Made by a program: the position numbers and the translations under genes. Below the pieces are notes generated by a model, which was not told the DNA's origin, ran no database searches, and saw nothing but the letters and a program-made list of their open reading frames with translations. A stretch of DNA of 37,346 nt from Lachnospiraceae bacterium (GTDB lineage: Bacteria; Bacillota; Clostridia; Lachnospirales; Lachnospiraceae), in contig JAILEM010000007.1 of assembly GCA_024687745.1 (NCBI GenBank), positions 1 to 37,346 of the forward strand. The letters run 5' to 3'. Of the stretch, positions 8,326 through 16,908 are shown piece after piece (position 1 is the first letter of the stretch; each line of letters begins with the position of its first letter).

Positions 8326-9213
8326 GTGAAGAAGAAGGCTTCGTCAAGACAGATCAGTGAATTTATATGGGGATGGATATTCATCCTTCCGACAATGGCC
8401 GGACTTATCATATTAAATATCTACCCTATGATAGATACGATCAAGCAGAGTTTCTTTAAGGCCGGTGATTTCGGGAAAGGGAACGAATTCGTAGGATTAA
8501 AAAACTATGAAAAGGTCCTTTTGGACGGTGAGATATGGCAGGCTCTGTGGAATACCGCAAAATACGCGATAGTTGAGGTTCCTGTATCTATCGTCATAGC
8601 CCTTTTGCTTGCAAATCTTTTAAATAAAAGATTAAAGGGCCGTGATACATTCAGGACGATATTCTTTCTTCCGATGGTAGTTGCTCCCGCAGCTGTGGCA
8701 ATGGTATGGAAATGGCTTTACAATTCGAATTTCGGTCTTATCAATAATGTTTTTAATATTAAGGTGAACTGGATATCAGATCCAAAGATCGCCATCTATT
8801 CAATAGCTGTTATCGGTATATGGTCTGTTCTGGGTTATAATATGGTTCTCTTTCTCGCAGGGCTTCAGGAGGTTCCCAGGGATTATTATGAGGCGGCCTC
8901 TCTCGATGGCGCAAACGGATTACAGCAGCTTTTGCATATAACTATACCGCTTATATCACCCACCATATTTTTTGTCCTTGTAACAAGGATAATAGCAGCT
9001 ATGCAGGTTTTTGACCTGATCTATATGCTGATAGACCTGAACAATCCGGCATGGAAAAAGACGGAATCACTTGTCTATCTGTTTTATAAATACTCATTTG
9101 AACAGAGTAAAAAAGGATACGGCGCAACAGTAGTTGTCCTTCTCCTTGCAGTGATCCTTATACTCACCGTGATTCAGCTTATAGGACAGAAAAAATGGGT
9201 TCATTATGAGTAG
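8326..9213 (+). CDS. Sugar ABC transporter permease (MalF/LacF-type)
   Basis: 295 aa integral membrane protein of the CUT1 permease class. The GTG start at 8326 has AAGGAG seven bases upstream and gives the typical N-terminus, with a first membrane span at FIWGWIFILPTMAGLIILNI. About six membrane segments follow. The cytoplasmic EAA loop, which docks the ATPase, reads YYEAASLDGANGLQQLLHIT followed by IPL. It pairs with the MalG-type permease encoded 12 bp downstream to form the channel, fed by the preceding lipoprotein. The size and the FFLPMVVAPAAVAMVWKWLY stretch are normal for the family. It is part of the operon starting at the promoter near 6690. Confidence 0.93.
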   Translation: MKKKASSRQISEFIWGWIFILPTMAGLIILNIYPMIDTIKQSFFKAGDFGKGNEFVGLKNYEKVLLDGEIWQALWNTAKYAIVEVPVSIVIALLLANLLNKRLKGRDTFRTIFFLPMVVAPAAVAMVWKWLYNSNFGLINNVFNIKVNWISDPKIAIYSIAVIGIWSVLGYNMVLFLAGLQEVPRDYYEAASLDGANGLQQLLHITIPLISPTIFFVLVTRIIAAMQVFDLIYMLIDLNNPAWKKTESLVYLFYKYSFEQSKKGYGATVVVLLLAVILILTVIQLIGQKKWVHYE

Positions 9214-9225
9214 GGGGGTAAGGCT

Positions 9226-10050
9226 GTGAAGAAGACTGTATATTATGCGATAATATATTTTATACTGGTGATCGTTTCGATCATAATGCTGGTTCCCTTT
9301 TTGTGGATGTTTCTCACCGCGTTCAAAACCGTTGCTGAAACAATGCAGGTGGATCCCTTTGTGATAGTTCCGAAGGTCTGGCAGACACAGAATTTCGGAA
9401 ATGTTATAAAGGCTATGGACTTTGTGAGACTATATGCCAATACCTTAGGTATGATAGCTCTTCGTGTCTTCTTTGCATTATTTACATCAACGCTCAGCGG
9501 ATATGCATTTGCACGACTTAATTTCAGAGGGAAGAATCTTATGTTTTCCCTTGTGCTTCTTCAGATGATGATACCTGTACAGATATTTATCATTCCCCAG
9601 TACGTCATGGTAAGTAAGCTTCATCTTACAAATACGATATGGGGACTGGTTTTTCCGGGTATAGTATCGGCATTTGGAACTTTTCTGCTTCGTCAGGCCT
9701 ATATGCAGCTTCCGAGAGATCTTGAGGATGCAGCAAGGGTAGACGGATGTAATATACCACAGACTCTTTTCTTTATCATGGCTCCTCTTACAAGGTCAGC
9801 CATCATAGCTTTAGGGATCTTTACTGCGATATTTGCGTATAAGGACCTTATGTGGCCGATGATAGTCTGCCCCGATAACAGGGCAACTACACTTGCGAGC
9901 GCGCTTGCAAAGATGAACGGCCAGTACCAGCAGAAGTATCCCGAGCTTATGATGGCTGCCCTGATCTCCTGTGTGCCCATGATAGTTATATATATATTAT
10001 TCCAGAAGCAGTTTATCGAGGGTATCGCTACCTCGGGAGGTAAGCTGTAG
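9226..10050 (+). CDS. Sugar ABC transporter permease (MalG-type)
   Basis: 274 aa, with a first membrane span at residues 5-27 (IIYFILVIVSIIMLVPFLWM) followed by the family's FLTAFKT motif. About six spans in all; the EAA loop reads LEDAARVDGCNIPQTLFFIM followed by APL. The GTG start is preceded by GGGGGTAAG and lies 12 bp after the previous stop, so translation is probably coupled. The C-terminus (FQKQFIEGIATSGGKL) is the classic ending of this family. It completes the heterodimeric membrane channel of the transporter. A hairpin and a strong terminator follow, closing the operon before the GH113-like gene. Confidence 0.93.
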   Translation: MKKTVYYAIIYFILVIVSIIMLVPFLWMFLTAFKTVAETMQVDPFVIVPKVWQTQNFGNVIKAMDFVRLYANTLGMIALRVFFALFTSTLSGYAFARLNFRGKNLMFSLVLLQMMIPVQIFIIPQYVMVSKLHLTNTIWGLVFPGIVSAFGTFLLRQAYMQLPRDLEDAARVDGCNIPQTLFFIMAPLTRSAIIALGIFTAIFAYKDLMWPMIVCPDNRATTLASALAKMNGQYQQKYPELMMAALISCVPMIVIYILFQKQFIEGIATSGGKL

Positions 10051-10059
10051 AGAATCAGG

Positions 10060-10081
10060 ATCCCGGTTTTTAAGACGGGAT
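10060..10081 (+). other. Short hairpin after the permease operon
   Basis: ATCCCG (10060-10065) pairs with CGGGAT (10076-10081) around a 10-nt loop, 10 bp after the permease stop. Only a weak T tract follows, so it is probably a secondary 3'-end structure ahead of the main terminator. Confidence 0.4.
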
Positions 10082-10130
10082 TTATACACTGATCTGTAAT
10101 TTAGTCTCTAACACATGTTAGTTGTTCCTC

Positions 10131-10156
10131 GGAGGTGCTTATGGCGCCTCCTTTTT
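10131..10156 (+). terminator. Rho-independent terminator of the transporter operon
   Basis: An 8-bp GC-rich stem (GGAGGTGC at 10131-10138 with GCGCCTCC at 10144-10151, one G-U pair) and a 5-nt loop are followed directly by TTTTT. Confidence 0.85.
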
Positions 10157-10219
10157 CCTGTTGTGATCCTTAACGGATTTTTACGTTCGATGTCTGTTAT
10201 CTTTCCTGAGATTTTCCGA

Positions 10220-10273
10220 TGGAATTGCAGGTCTTAATTTGGTATACTGTTTTGCGACAGAAGGAAGTATACC
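10220..10273 (+). promoter_or_regulatory. Extended -10 promoter with overlapping inverted repeat, upstream of the GH113-like gene
   Basis: TGG-TATACT (10240-10248) is an extended -10 element with only a weak -35 (TGGAAT, 10220-10225). The -10 lies inside GGTATAC (10241-10247), which is repeated in inverse as GTATACC (10267-10273), 19 bp apart. The arms cover the -10 box and roughly +10 to +20, a position typical of a repressor site. The rest of the 10050-10340 interval shows nothing beyond this and the two hairpins. Confidence 0.5.
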
Positions 10274-10339
10274 GAACAGGGCGGAGGAACTAACAAAGAA
10301 GCATTCGCAAAAGAAATGAGATACGGGGGTAAGGAAAAT

Positions 10340-11284
10340 ATGAAAACAGACAGGATATGCGGTTTTACCTTTGCGCCCTTCTCACCGGCGGGAGTTATCG
10401 CCACAGAGGAGGCAAAGGAAAGCCTTGGAAGGATGAAGGAACTGACAGCTTCAAATTTTGTGATATTTGCGCCGGCCGGTTATCAGGATAACGCAACCTC
10501 GGAAGAGATAGATTTTACATCCATAAAAACAGTTAAAGATGAGGAACTAAAGGATATCATCAATGAAGCGCATTCCCTGGGATTAAAGGTTGCTCTTAAA
10601 CCCACGGTAAACTGTAAGGACGGAACGTGGAGGGCACATATCCATTTCTTTGACGAGGATGTGGTATGCGAACCCAAGTGGGGCAACTGGTTTAAGTCTT
10701 ACACAGAGTTTCAGCTTCATTACGCAGAGTTGGCTAAGGAGACAGGATGTGAGATGTTCATCGCCGGTTGTGAGATGGTGATGTCAGATCACAGGGAAAA
10801 GGAATGGCGCAGACTGATATCAGATATAAAGACGGTTTATGACGGACCTGTTTCTTATAACTGTGATAAATATCAGGAGCATAATGTCAGCTGGTGGGAT
10901 GCGGTGGATGTTATATCCTCAAGCGGTTATTATCCGATAGATGACTGGGAAAGACAGCTTGACAGGATAGAAGAAGTGGTAAAGAAATTCAATAAACCCT
11001 TCTTTTTTGCCGAAACAGGCTGTATGTCCACTAAAGGGTCAGCGAAGGTTCCAAACAACTGGGAGTTAGACGGGGGTGTGGATCTGATGGGACAAAAAGA
11101 GTGGTATGAGAAAATGTTTGAGGCCGTAAGAAAAAGAGACTTTGTAAGCGGAGTGGTATTATGGTCATGGACTGCAGATCTTTATGACAGTAAAGAGGCG
11201 GAAAAAGAACCCGGTTATGATGTTTTTGCAAAGCCGGCCATGGATGTTATATCGAATAATTTTAACAGATATCAGCATGTATGA
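10340..11284 (+). CDS. GH113-like glycoside hydrolase (probable cytosolic beta-mannanase/mannosidase)
   Basis: 314 aa from the ATG at 10340, which has AAGGA six bases before it; an in-frame ATG at 10316 has poorer signals. The protein looks like a GH113 TIM barrel: the acid/base candidate is Glu145 in MFIAGCEMV and the nucleophile candidate is Glu225 in FFFAETGC, close to E151 and E231 of the characterised Alicyclobacillus beta-mannanase. Tryptophan-rich barrel strands (SWWDAVDVISSSGYYPIDDW, VLWSWTADLY) support a sugar cleft. No signal peptide is seen, so it should act on imported oligomannosides. With the GH36 enzyme this suggests galactomannan fragment breakdown. Its 3' end overlaps the convergent EAL gene by 13 bp. 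Family assignment is by motif recall; another clan GH-A family is possible. Confidence 0.75.
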   Translation: MKTDRICGFTFAPFSPAGVIATEEAKESLGRMKELTASNFVIFAPAGYQDNATSEEIDFTSIKTVKDEELKDIINEAHSLGLKVALKPTVNCKDGTWRAHIHFFDEDVVCEPKWGNWFKSYTEFQLHYAELAKETGCEMFIAGCEMVMSDHREKEWRRLISDIKTVYDGPVSYNCDKYQEHNVSWWDAVDVISSSGYYPIDDWERQLDRIEEVVKKFNKPFFFAETGCMSTKGSAKVPNNWELDGGVDLMGQKEWYEKMFEAVRKRDFVSGVVLWSWTADLYDSKEAEKEPGYDVFAKPAMDVISNNFNRYQHV

Positions 11285-13194
11285 CTGTTTTGGAGGGGCC
11301 TTTTCTGCTCCTGCCCCGAATATTTTTGAAGGAATTCTTCAAGGGGTATGGGCTTTGAATAAAGATATCCCTGAAGAAAGTCGCAGCCTATATCACTGAG
11401 GATATCTGCCATCTCCTCTGTTTCGATCCCTTCGGCAGTTATCTTGAAGTTCATCTGCTTAAAGGCCTGAACCAGAGCGGGAAGAATGCCGTCAGGCGCG
11501 TTGCAGTGAGCACGGACTATTGACATATCAAGCTTTACATTGATAAAAGGACAGCGCTTGATCCTTGATACATTGGAATATCCGCTTCCATAGTCATCAA
11601 GAACGAAGCAGAAGCCATCCTTACTCATGTCCTGCATCTGGTTTTCAAGAAGCTCGTAATCTACCATCGACTCCTCGGTTATCTCTAAATGGATGAGTTC
11701 GGGAGACAGGTTGTATTTATCTAAGATAGACATAAAATTGTCTCTTAAGTCCCGACGCATACACTGGATGGGAGAAACATTAACATTGACCCATGAAAGC
11801 CCCATGGACTCAAGCTTGTGCTCATTAAGGAAACGGCAGGTTTTTTCATAAACCTGTCTGCCTACATAATCGATCTGTCCGTTACTTTCGGCTATCGGAA
11901 TAAACTCCCCGGGGGATATCAGTGTGCCGTTTTCGTCACGGATGCGGGCCAGGGCCTCAGCACCGACAATTTTCCTTGTTTTTGCATCTACAAGAGGCTG
12001 GAAAAATACCTCTACCTTATCCTGTTCGATCGCTGTATCCAGGGCCAGCTTAACAAGTCTCTGACGCTTCAGACTGTCCAATTCTTTGGCCCCTATCTTA
12101 AGATAGGCATCAGGAACGGTTTCCGTTATCTTAAGCGAGGAAGCTAAGGCATTGAGAACAATGTCAAGAGAGTTATTCTCTGCAGATACAGAAAGAGAAA
12201 CAAAACCGGCCTCCAAATAGAATTCCATATCCTCAGTGTTCCAGGGGTGGCCAAAACGTTCCCTGATCTCCTCATGTATCCTGTCCATATCCATTTTTTT
12301 GTCGCTGTGAATTAAAAATCTTCCGCTTCTTACGTAAAACACGGTAAGCTTGGGATATTTTTTGGTGAGATAAACAGCGATCTGACTGGTGCAGCTGTCC
12401 ATCTCACGACGGGAATACACCTCTCTCAGTTCGCTGAAATTGCGTATCATAAATCCCAGGATATCGTACTGATATCTGCCTGCCCTCTCATTAAGCATCC
12501 TTTCCAGTGCCTGTGTATTAAAGACTCCGTATTCATTACGGTAGAGATTATGGTCTTCGAAGGACTGAAAAATAATGATGATGGCCAAAAGGTAGAAAAG
12601 AAACATTATTATGTATTCGGGAAAGAGCCGTCTCACAATGATACCCATAAAGAGGGTCACATTATAGGCAAGTAATGCGAATATTTTTCTGCGCTGGAGG
12701 TTATTTTTCCGGATAAGGATGAGCACCAGTGAAAGGATGATATAGAAGGCTGAGCAGAAATAAATGATATTATAAAGGGGACCGCTGTGATAACCGTTGG
12801 AATCTATGTAAAAGACCGCACCTGTGAAAAAGCTTGAAAGAGTCACAAGTACACTGATAAGGCCTGCAAGGACAAAGAGAGGATTAAATCTGAATGAACT
12901 TTCATCATAGGAGTGAAGTTCATTTAGGGTAAACAGGAAAAAGGTGAAAAACTGGATAAAAAAGAAAATGAAAAAGAGCATATTAAGCAGATACAGAAGC
13001 CATACAGGGTAAAGATAATAATTTTCATCAGCCTTGCTCGATAATACGTCAATAACAAGATGAAGCAGATTGACTATAAGAAGGACCAGAAATATCCTGT
13101 TTCTGTTGATGGGGAGACGGGGGCGCGAAAAAAAATAAGCAAGAAATAAGAGCAAAACAAAAAAGTTTGGAAGGATATAGCTATAGTTCCACAT
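11272..13194 (-). CDS. Membrane-anchored EAL-domain protein with degenerate GGDEF, probable c-di-GMP phosphodiesterase
   Basis: 640 aa from the ATG at 13194, chosen because GAGGTG lies 8 bases upstream; an in-frame start at 13227 has no comparable site. The N-terminal 215 residues form about seven hydrophobic spans, a membrane sensor I do not recognise by name. A GGDEF-like domain (about 230-370) has lost its signature, which reads RSGRFLI. The EAL domain (about 390-620) is intact: GAEALAR, the Asn in VNVNVSP, HLEITEES, LDDYGSGYSN, VKLDMS, ITAEGIET and LQGYLYSKP. It is likely to hydrolyse c-di-GMP in response to a membrane or external cue. It is convergent with the GH113-like gene, overlapping it by 13 bp. 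The leader toward 13260 is AT-rich. Confidence 0.88.
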   Translation of the reverse strand: MWNYSYILPNFFVLLLFLAYFFSRPRLPINRNRIFLVLLIVNLLHLVIDVLSSKADENYYLYPVWLLYLLNMLFFIFFFIQFFTFFLFTLNELHSYDESSFRFNPLFVLAGLISVLVTLSSFFTGAVFYIDSNGYHSGPLYNIIYFCSAFYIILSLVLILIRKNNLQRRKIFALLAYNVTLFMGIIVRRLFPEYIIMFLFYLLAIIIIFQSFEDHNLYRNEYGVFNTQALERMLNERAGRYQYDILGFMIRNFSELREVYSRREMDSCTSQIAVYLTKKYPKLTVFYVRSGRFLIHSDKKMDMDRIHEEIRERFGHPWNTEDMEFYLEAGFVSLSVSAENNSLDIVLNALASSLKITETVPDAYLKIGAKELDSLKRQRLVKLALDTAIEQDKVEVFFQPLVDAKTRKIVGAEALARIRDENGTLISPGEFIPIAESNGQIDYVGRQVYEKTCRFLNEHKLESMGLSWVNVNVSPIQCMRRDLRDNFMSILDKYNLSPELIHLEITEESMVDYELLENQMQDMSKDGFCFVLDDYGSGYSNVSRIKRCPFINVKLDMSIVRAHCNAPDGILPALVQAFKQMNFKITAEGIETEEMADILSDIGCDFLQGYLYSKPIPLEEFLQKYSGQEQKRPLQNSHTC

Positions 13195-13322
13195 ATTTAT
13201 CACCTCATGACCACAGGGTCCGGACAAATCATAAAGGGTAACTAAATTATATTATATCACATATCAATGTAACATTTGAATATATTTAATATTTTCGAGT
13301 CTTGATCACTTATTTTAGAAAA

Positions 13323-13351
13323 TGGACGAATAAAATCTCAAATGGTATAAT
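13323..13351 (+). promoter_or_regulatory. Extended -10 promoter of the LicD fusion gene
   Basis: TGG-TATAAT (13343-13351) is preceded at 17 bp by TGGACG (13323-13328, 4/6 match to -35). It lies 41 bp before the start codon. Confidence 0.6.
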
Positions 13352-13391
13352 TATCCGGAAATCATAAAAGCATGTCATAGGGAGGTCTGGT

Positions 13392-15803
13392 ATGTCCGGG
13401 ATATCGACAAATAAACACTCCGTTGATTTTTTCAGGGACGAGATAAGGAACGGATTTTATGTTCCTACTGCCATAAAGCAGGCATGGGCGGCAACGCTTG
13501 ATGTTCTTGCGCATATTGATGATATCTGCAGAAAACATGGTATCAGATATTTTGCAGACTGGGGCACTTTTCTTGGCGCGGTGCGTCACGGAGGGTTTGT
13601 GCCCTGGGATGATGACCTTGATATATGTATGCTTCGAGATGATTATGAAAAATTCAGAAGGGTTGCGGACAGTGAACTCCCGGAAGGATATGTGATCCAT
13701 GATTATGAAAGACAGAAGGATCACTGGCTTTTTCTGGCAAGGGTAGTTAACAGTTCAAAGATGTGCTTTGAAGAGGAATATCTGGATTCTCACTATAATT
13801 TCCCCTGGCTTGCGGGAGTGGATATATTTATTAAGGATTATCTTTATAATGATGACGAAAAGGAGATAAGCCGGGATAAGGATATAATGAAGCTTATAGC
13901 CGTTGCCGATGGTATCGTCAGCGGGGAACTCAGAATGAGCTCAGCTCTTCTACAGATAAAAGAGTTCGAAAAGAAGTATTCCGTGCAGCTCTCCCGGATA
14001 GAAGATGTTCATGATCTTGCTGTAGCTTTATACAGGCTTGCGGAGGGTCGTATGTCTGAAGTTAAGCCAAAGGACGCTGACCGTATCGGTCAAATATTTC
14101 CGTGGGTACTGAAGAACGGCCCCTCAGCGGCTGAGGATAAAGAGCTGTATCTCAGTCAGATCCGTCTGCCGTTTGAGGATACGTCAATACCGGTTCCGGC
14201 GTCATATAATAAGGTCCTTGGACGAAGATATCACAACTATAATGAGATACATAAGGTCTGGACTGCCCATAATTATCCTTTCTTTGAGCAGCAGAGAGAG
14301 GAGATAGAAAAGCTTTTGGGTGAAAGATTCCCGGGCTTTTATTTTGAATCCTCCATGCTTGTTCGCAATAAGACCGATAATAGCAGGTCTTTTAAGGAAA
14401 CCGCAAAGGAATGTCTTAAGGAATTGGTCTTATTGTTAAATGAAGCTAAAAAGCTTCTTAAGGAGGGAAGGCTTGATGAATTTTTCGCTAAAGCCATGGA
14501 TTCCCAGCAGCTTGCGGCAGATCTCGGAACTCTTATGGAGAATGTTAAGGGAGAAGAAAGAGAATCAACCATACGTTTGACAGAAGCACTTCAGGATTAT
14601 TGTGACGCGATCTGGGAAGAGAGTCAGGAAATATCAGGAATTATAAATACTGAAGGATATCAGGATATTTCAACCGACCGGAGTGATAGCGGAATTGCAG
14701 ATTTATTGCACAATCTGGATAAGGATGAACTTCCTTTGAGTAAAGCTAAGCTTGATAAGGTCTCTGAAAGTGTAAGGGAAAACATCACAGACAGAAAAGA
14801 GATACTTTTCCTTCCTTTAGGATATAAGGAGTGGAAGACACTTGAGCCTTATTATGAGAATCTGATAAAGGATGGGGATAATGAAGCGGATATTTTTGTT
14901 GTCCCGCTTCCCCTTATGAAAAAGTCATTTACCGGTAAGGTTTCCATGTCAGATGAAGAAATTAAGAGATCTGTCGGTATCGAAGGATACCCTGAGAATA
15001 TTGACTATACGGACTGGTTTGCTTATGATCCTGCTCTTCATTGTCCGGATGAGGTTTATGTACAGGATGTATATGACGGGGCAAATCCTTTTCTTACAAT
15101 ACCGTCTGCATTTTATATAAGAAACCTCCAAAAATACGCAGAGAAGATAATCTATATCCCTATAGGAGATACATCGGAATTTGACAGCAGGGATATAAAT
15201 GATATCTATAACATGAAGCATTACGTAACGGCTCCCGGAGTGATCTATTCGGATAAGGTTCTGGTACAGTCTGAAAATATCAAAGAGCAGTATATAAATG
15301 TTCTGACAGAGTTTGCCGGAGAAGATACGAGATCCCTGTGGCAGGAAAGGATCGGATTAAAAGAAGATTATCTCAGTGCCGGAGGAGTCAGGGATAATGA
15401 AGATACTTCTTCTTCGGGGGATCCCTCGCGCAGCTCAAAAAAGAAGCTGTTGTTTTGTATCGGAGCCAATGAACTTTCCGAGAATGAGGATGTGCTGTTT
15501 GACGCTCTTACGGAAAGATTTGGGATATTGGATGCTGAAGGAGACGGCATAAGTGTGACGATCGTCCTTTATCCGGGCAACAGGGAAAGCTGGAGGGAGA
15601 TAAACGATACTCTCTCAGAGCAGATCTTTGAACTTATAGACAGGTTTGTGGCAGGAGGGAAATGCGAGGAGCTTAAGCTTATCCCATCTGAAGCGGATAA
15701 GACAGTCTCCGGCTTTGATGCATATTACGGAAGCTCTTCCCCCCTGGTACCTGCCTTTATCATGCAGAAGAAACCTGTAATGTTGGCGTGCTATAAGATT
15801 TAA
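13392..15803 (+). CDS. LicD-family phosphotransferase fused to a TagB/glycerophosphotransferase-like region
   Basis: 803 aa. Residues about 30-290 are a LicD nucleotidyltransferase-fold domain with the hallmark FADWGTFLGAVRHGGFVPWD, then DDLDICMLRDDYEKF; the Asp cluster binds metal. LicD proteins attach phosphocholine or similar groups to cell-surface glycans. A helical, charged linker (about 325-425) follows. The part from about 465 to 650 (ILFLPLGYKEWKTLEPYYEN, then IFVVPLPLMKK, VYVQDVYDG, KIIYIPIG and DKVLVQSENIKEQYI) resembles the N-terminal region seen with CDP-glycerol glycerophosphotransferase-like proteins in Clostridia. A further alpha/beta segment ends in SSSPLVPAFIMQKKPVML. No membrane span or signal is seen. 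GGAGG precedes the ATG. It stands alone, with no polymer-synthesis cluster around it, so the acceptor glycan is unknown. Confidence 0.8.
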   Translation: MSGISTNKHSVDFFRDEIRNGFYVPTAIKQAWAATLDVLAHIDDICRKHGIRYFADWGTFLGAVRHGGFVPWDDDLDICMLRDDYEKFRRVADSELPEGYVIHDYERQKDHWLFLARVVNSSKMCFEEEYLDSHYNFPWLAGVDIFIKDYLYNDDEKEISRDKDIMKLIAVADGIVSGELRMSSALLQIKEFEKKYSVQLSRIEDVHDLAVALYRLAEGRMSEVKPKDADRIGQIFPWVLKNGPSAAEDKELYLSQIRLPFEDTSIPVPASYNKVLGRRYHNYNEIHKVWTAHNYPFFEQQREEIEKLLGERFPGFYFESSMLVRNKTDNSRSFKETAKECLKELVLLLNEAKKLLKEGRLDEFFAKAMDSQQLAADLGTLMENVKGEERESTIRLTEALQDYCDAIWEESQEISGIINTEGYQDISTDRSDSGIADLLHNLDKDELPLSKAKLDKVSESVRENITDRKEILFLPLGYKEWKTLEPYYENLIKDGDNEADIFVVPLPLMKKSFTGKVSMSDEEIKRSVGIEGYPENIDYTDWFAYDPALHCPDEVYVQDVYDGANPFLTIPSAFYIRNLQKYAEKIIYIPIGDTSEFDSRDINDIYNMKHYVTAPGVIYSDKVLVQSENIKEQYINVLTEFAGEDTRSLWQERIGLKEDYLSAGGVRDNEDTSSSGDPSRSSKKKLLFCIGANELSENEDVLFDALTERFGILDAEGDGISVTIVLYPGNRESWREINDTLSEQIFELIDRFVAGGKCEELKLIPSEADKTVSGFDAYYGSSSPLVPAFIMQKKPVMLACYKI

Positions 15804-15817
15804 GGGTTATGTTTTGT

Positions 15818-16735
15818 TCAGATATATTCCTTTTCTATTTCTTTTGCCCTGCGGTTTAAAAAGCGGTTTACGGGAACATGTATATCGTGCTTTTTTGCAA
15901 GCTTTATAAGTATACCGGAAAAAGCATCCACTTCACCGGGCTTTTTATTTATGCGATCCTGGGCCATTGATGGCATCTTGTCGGGATTAAGCGTTTTTAT
16001 GATATCAACATACATATTAAGGTCGGACTCTGAAAGGTTTATTCCCTCTGCGTTGGCAACTGCTATTACTTCTCTCATGGCAGATATAAAGATAAGATTC
16101 GGTTCTCCCTCATCTATGATTCCTCTGTAGGTTGTGTCATATACCATACAGGTCTGGTTGACTCCGACATTCAGCATGAATTTTCCCCACATGCGGTACA
16201 TAATATCATCTTCTATAACATAATCAAGAGAAGAGCGCCTGAGAACATCGGTAACCGGTTCAAGACAGGCCTTGTCCTGCCCCTCAGGAACGCCGATGTG
16301 AAGCTCTCCGCTTTGGCTGAAGGTAAGGTCTCCGCCGAATTTTACAGCATCCATGCCCTGGGCTACGGTATATATGATATTATCCTTTCCATACCTTTCT
16401 GCGATTATTTCCTCACTTGATATCCCATTCATCACAGACATTATGATCGTATCGGGTCCTATGCTTGATTTCATGATATCTATAGCTTCTGGAAGACCGG
16501 GATATTTTACTGCTATGATAACAAGATCCACGGGCTTTGCTTCTTCGGGTGTTATCATATGAAAATCGCATTTTTCGCCGTTGCAGATAAAATCAGCATC
16601 TTTATATTTATCAAGACGCACGCTGTCCATGACAAAACATACATTTTCATATCCGAGAGCATCGGTCAGAGATTTTCCGTATAACATTCCGAGAGCTCCG
16701 AGTCCTATGATGTTTACAGTGTTTATTTTTTTCAT
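15818..16735 (-). CDS. panE: 2-dehydropantoate 2-reductase family protein (ketopantoate reductase-like)
   Basis: 305 aa. The N-terminus holds the NADPH-binding Rossmann signature IIGLGALGMLYG. The middle has VDLVIIAVKYPGL and MSVMNGISSEEII, as in PanE/ApbA proteins. The catalytic-type Lys lies in MWGKFMLNVGVNQ, and the C-terminal helical domain contains PGEVDAFSGILIKLAKKHDI followed by HVPVN. In the pantothenate/CoA pathway such enzymes reduce ketopantoate to pantoate, but the family also includes paralogues of unknown substrate, and no panB or panC is nearby, so the symbol is tentative. GGGAGG precedes the ATG. It is convergent with the LicD fusion gene, with only 14 bp between stops. Confidence 0.8.
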   Translation of the reverse strand: MKKINTVNIIGLGALGMLYGKSLTDALGYENVCFVMDSVRLDKYKDADFICNGEKCDFHMITPEEAKPVDLVIIAVKYPGLPEAIDIMKSSIGPDTIIMSVMNGISSEEIIAERYGKDNIIYTVAQGMDAVKFGGDLTFSQSGELHIGVPEGQDKACLEPVTDVLRRSSLDYVIEDDIMYRMWGKFMLNVGVNQTCMVYDTTYRGIIDEGEPNLIFISAMREVIAVANAEGINLSESDLNMYVDIIKTLNPDKMPSMAQDRINKKPGEVDAFSGILIKLAKKHDIHVPVNRFLNRRAKEIEKEYI

Positions 16736-16847
16736 GTGTACCTCCCTGTAAATATTTGCAGCTTAAGGCTTAGTTTCCGTTATTAAGGATATAATCTGTA
16801 TTGCCCTTAACAGCGAATAAGATCAATGGGTTATTTGTTAATTTATA

Positions 16848-16877
16848 TTGATATTTTACGTCAGAAAGCGTTATTAT
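16848..16877 (+). promoter_or_regulatory. Probable promoter of the small secreted protein
   Basis: TTGATA (16848-16853), an 18-bp spacer and TATTAT (16872-16877) match 5/6 at each box and lie about 30 bp before the start codon. Confidence 0.5.
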
Positions 16878-16908
16878 GTATATAAGAATTTTTAAGGAGA
16901 TGAAGGGT

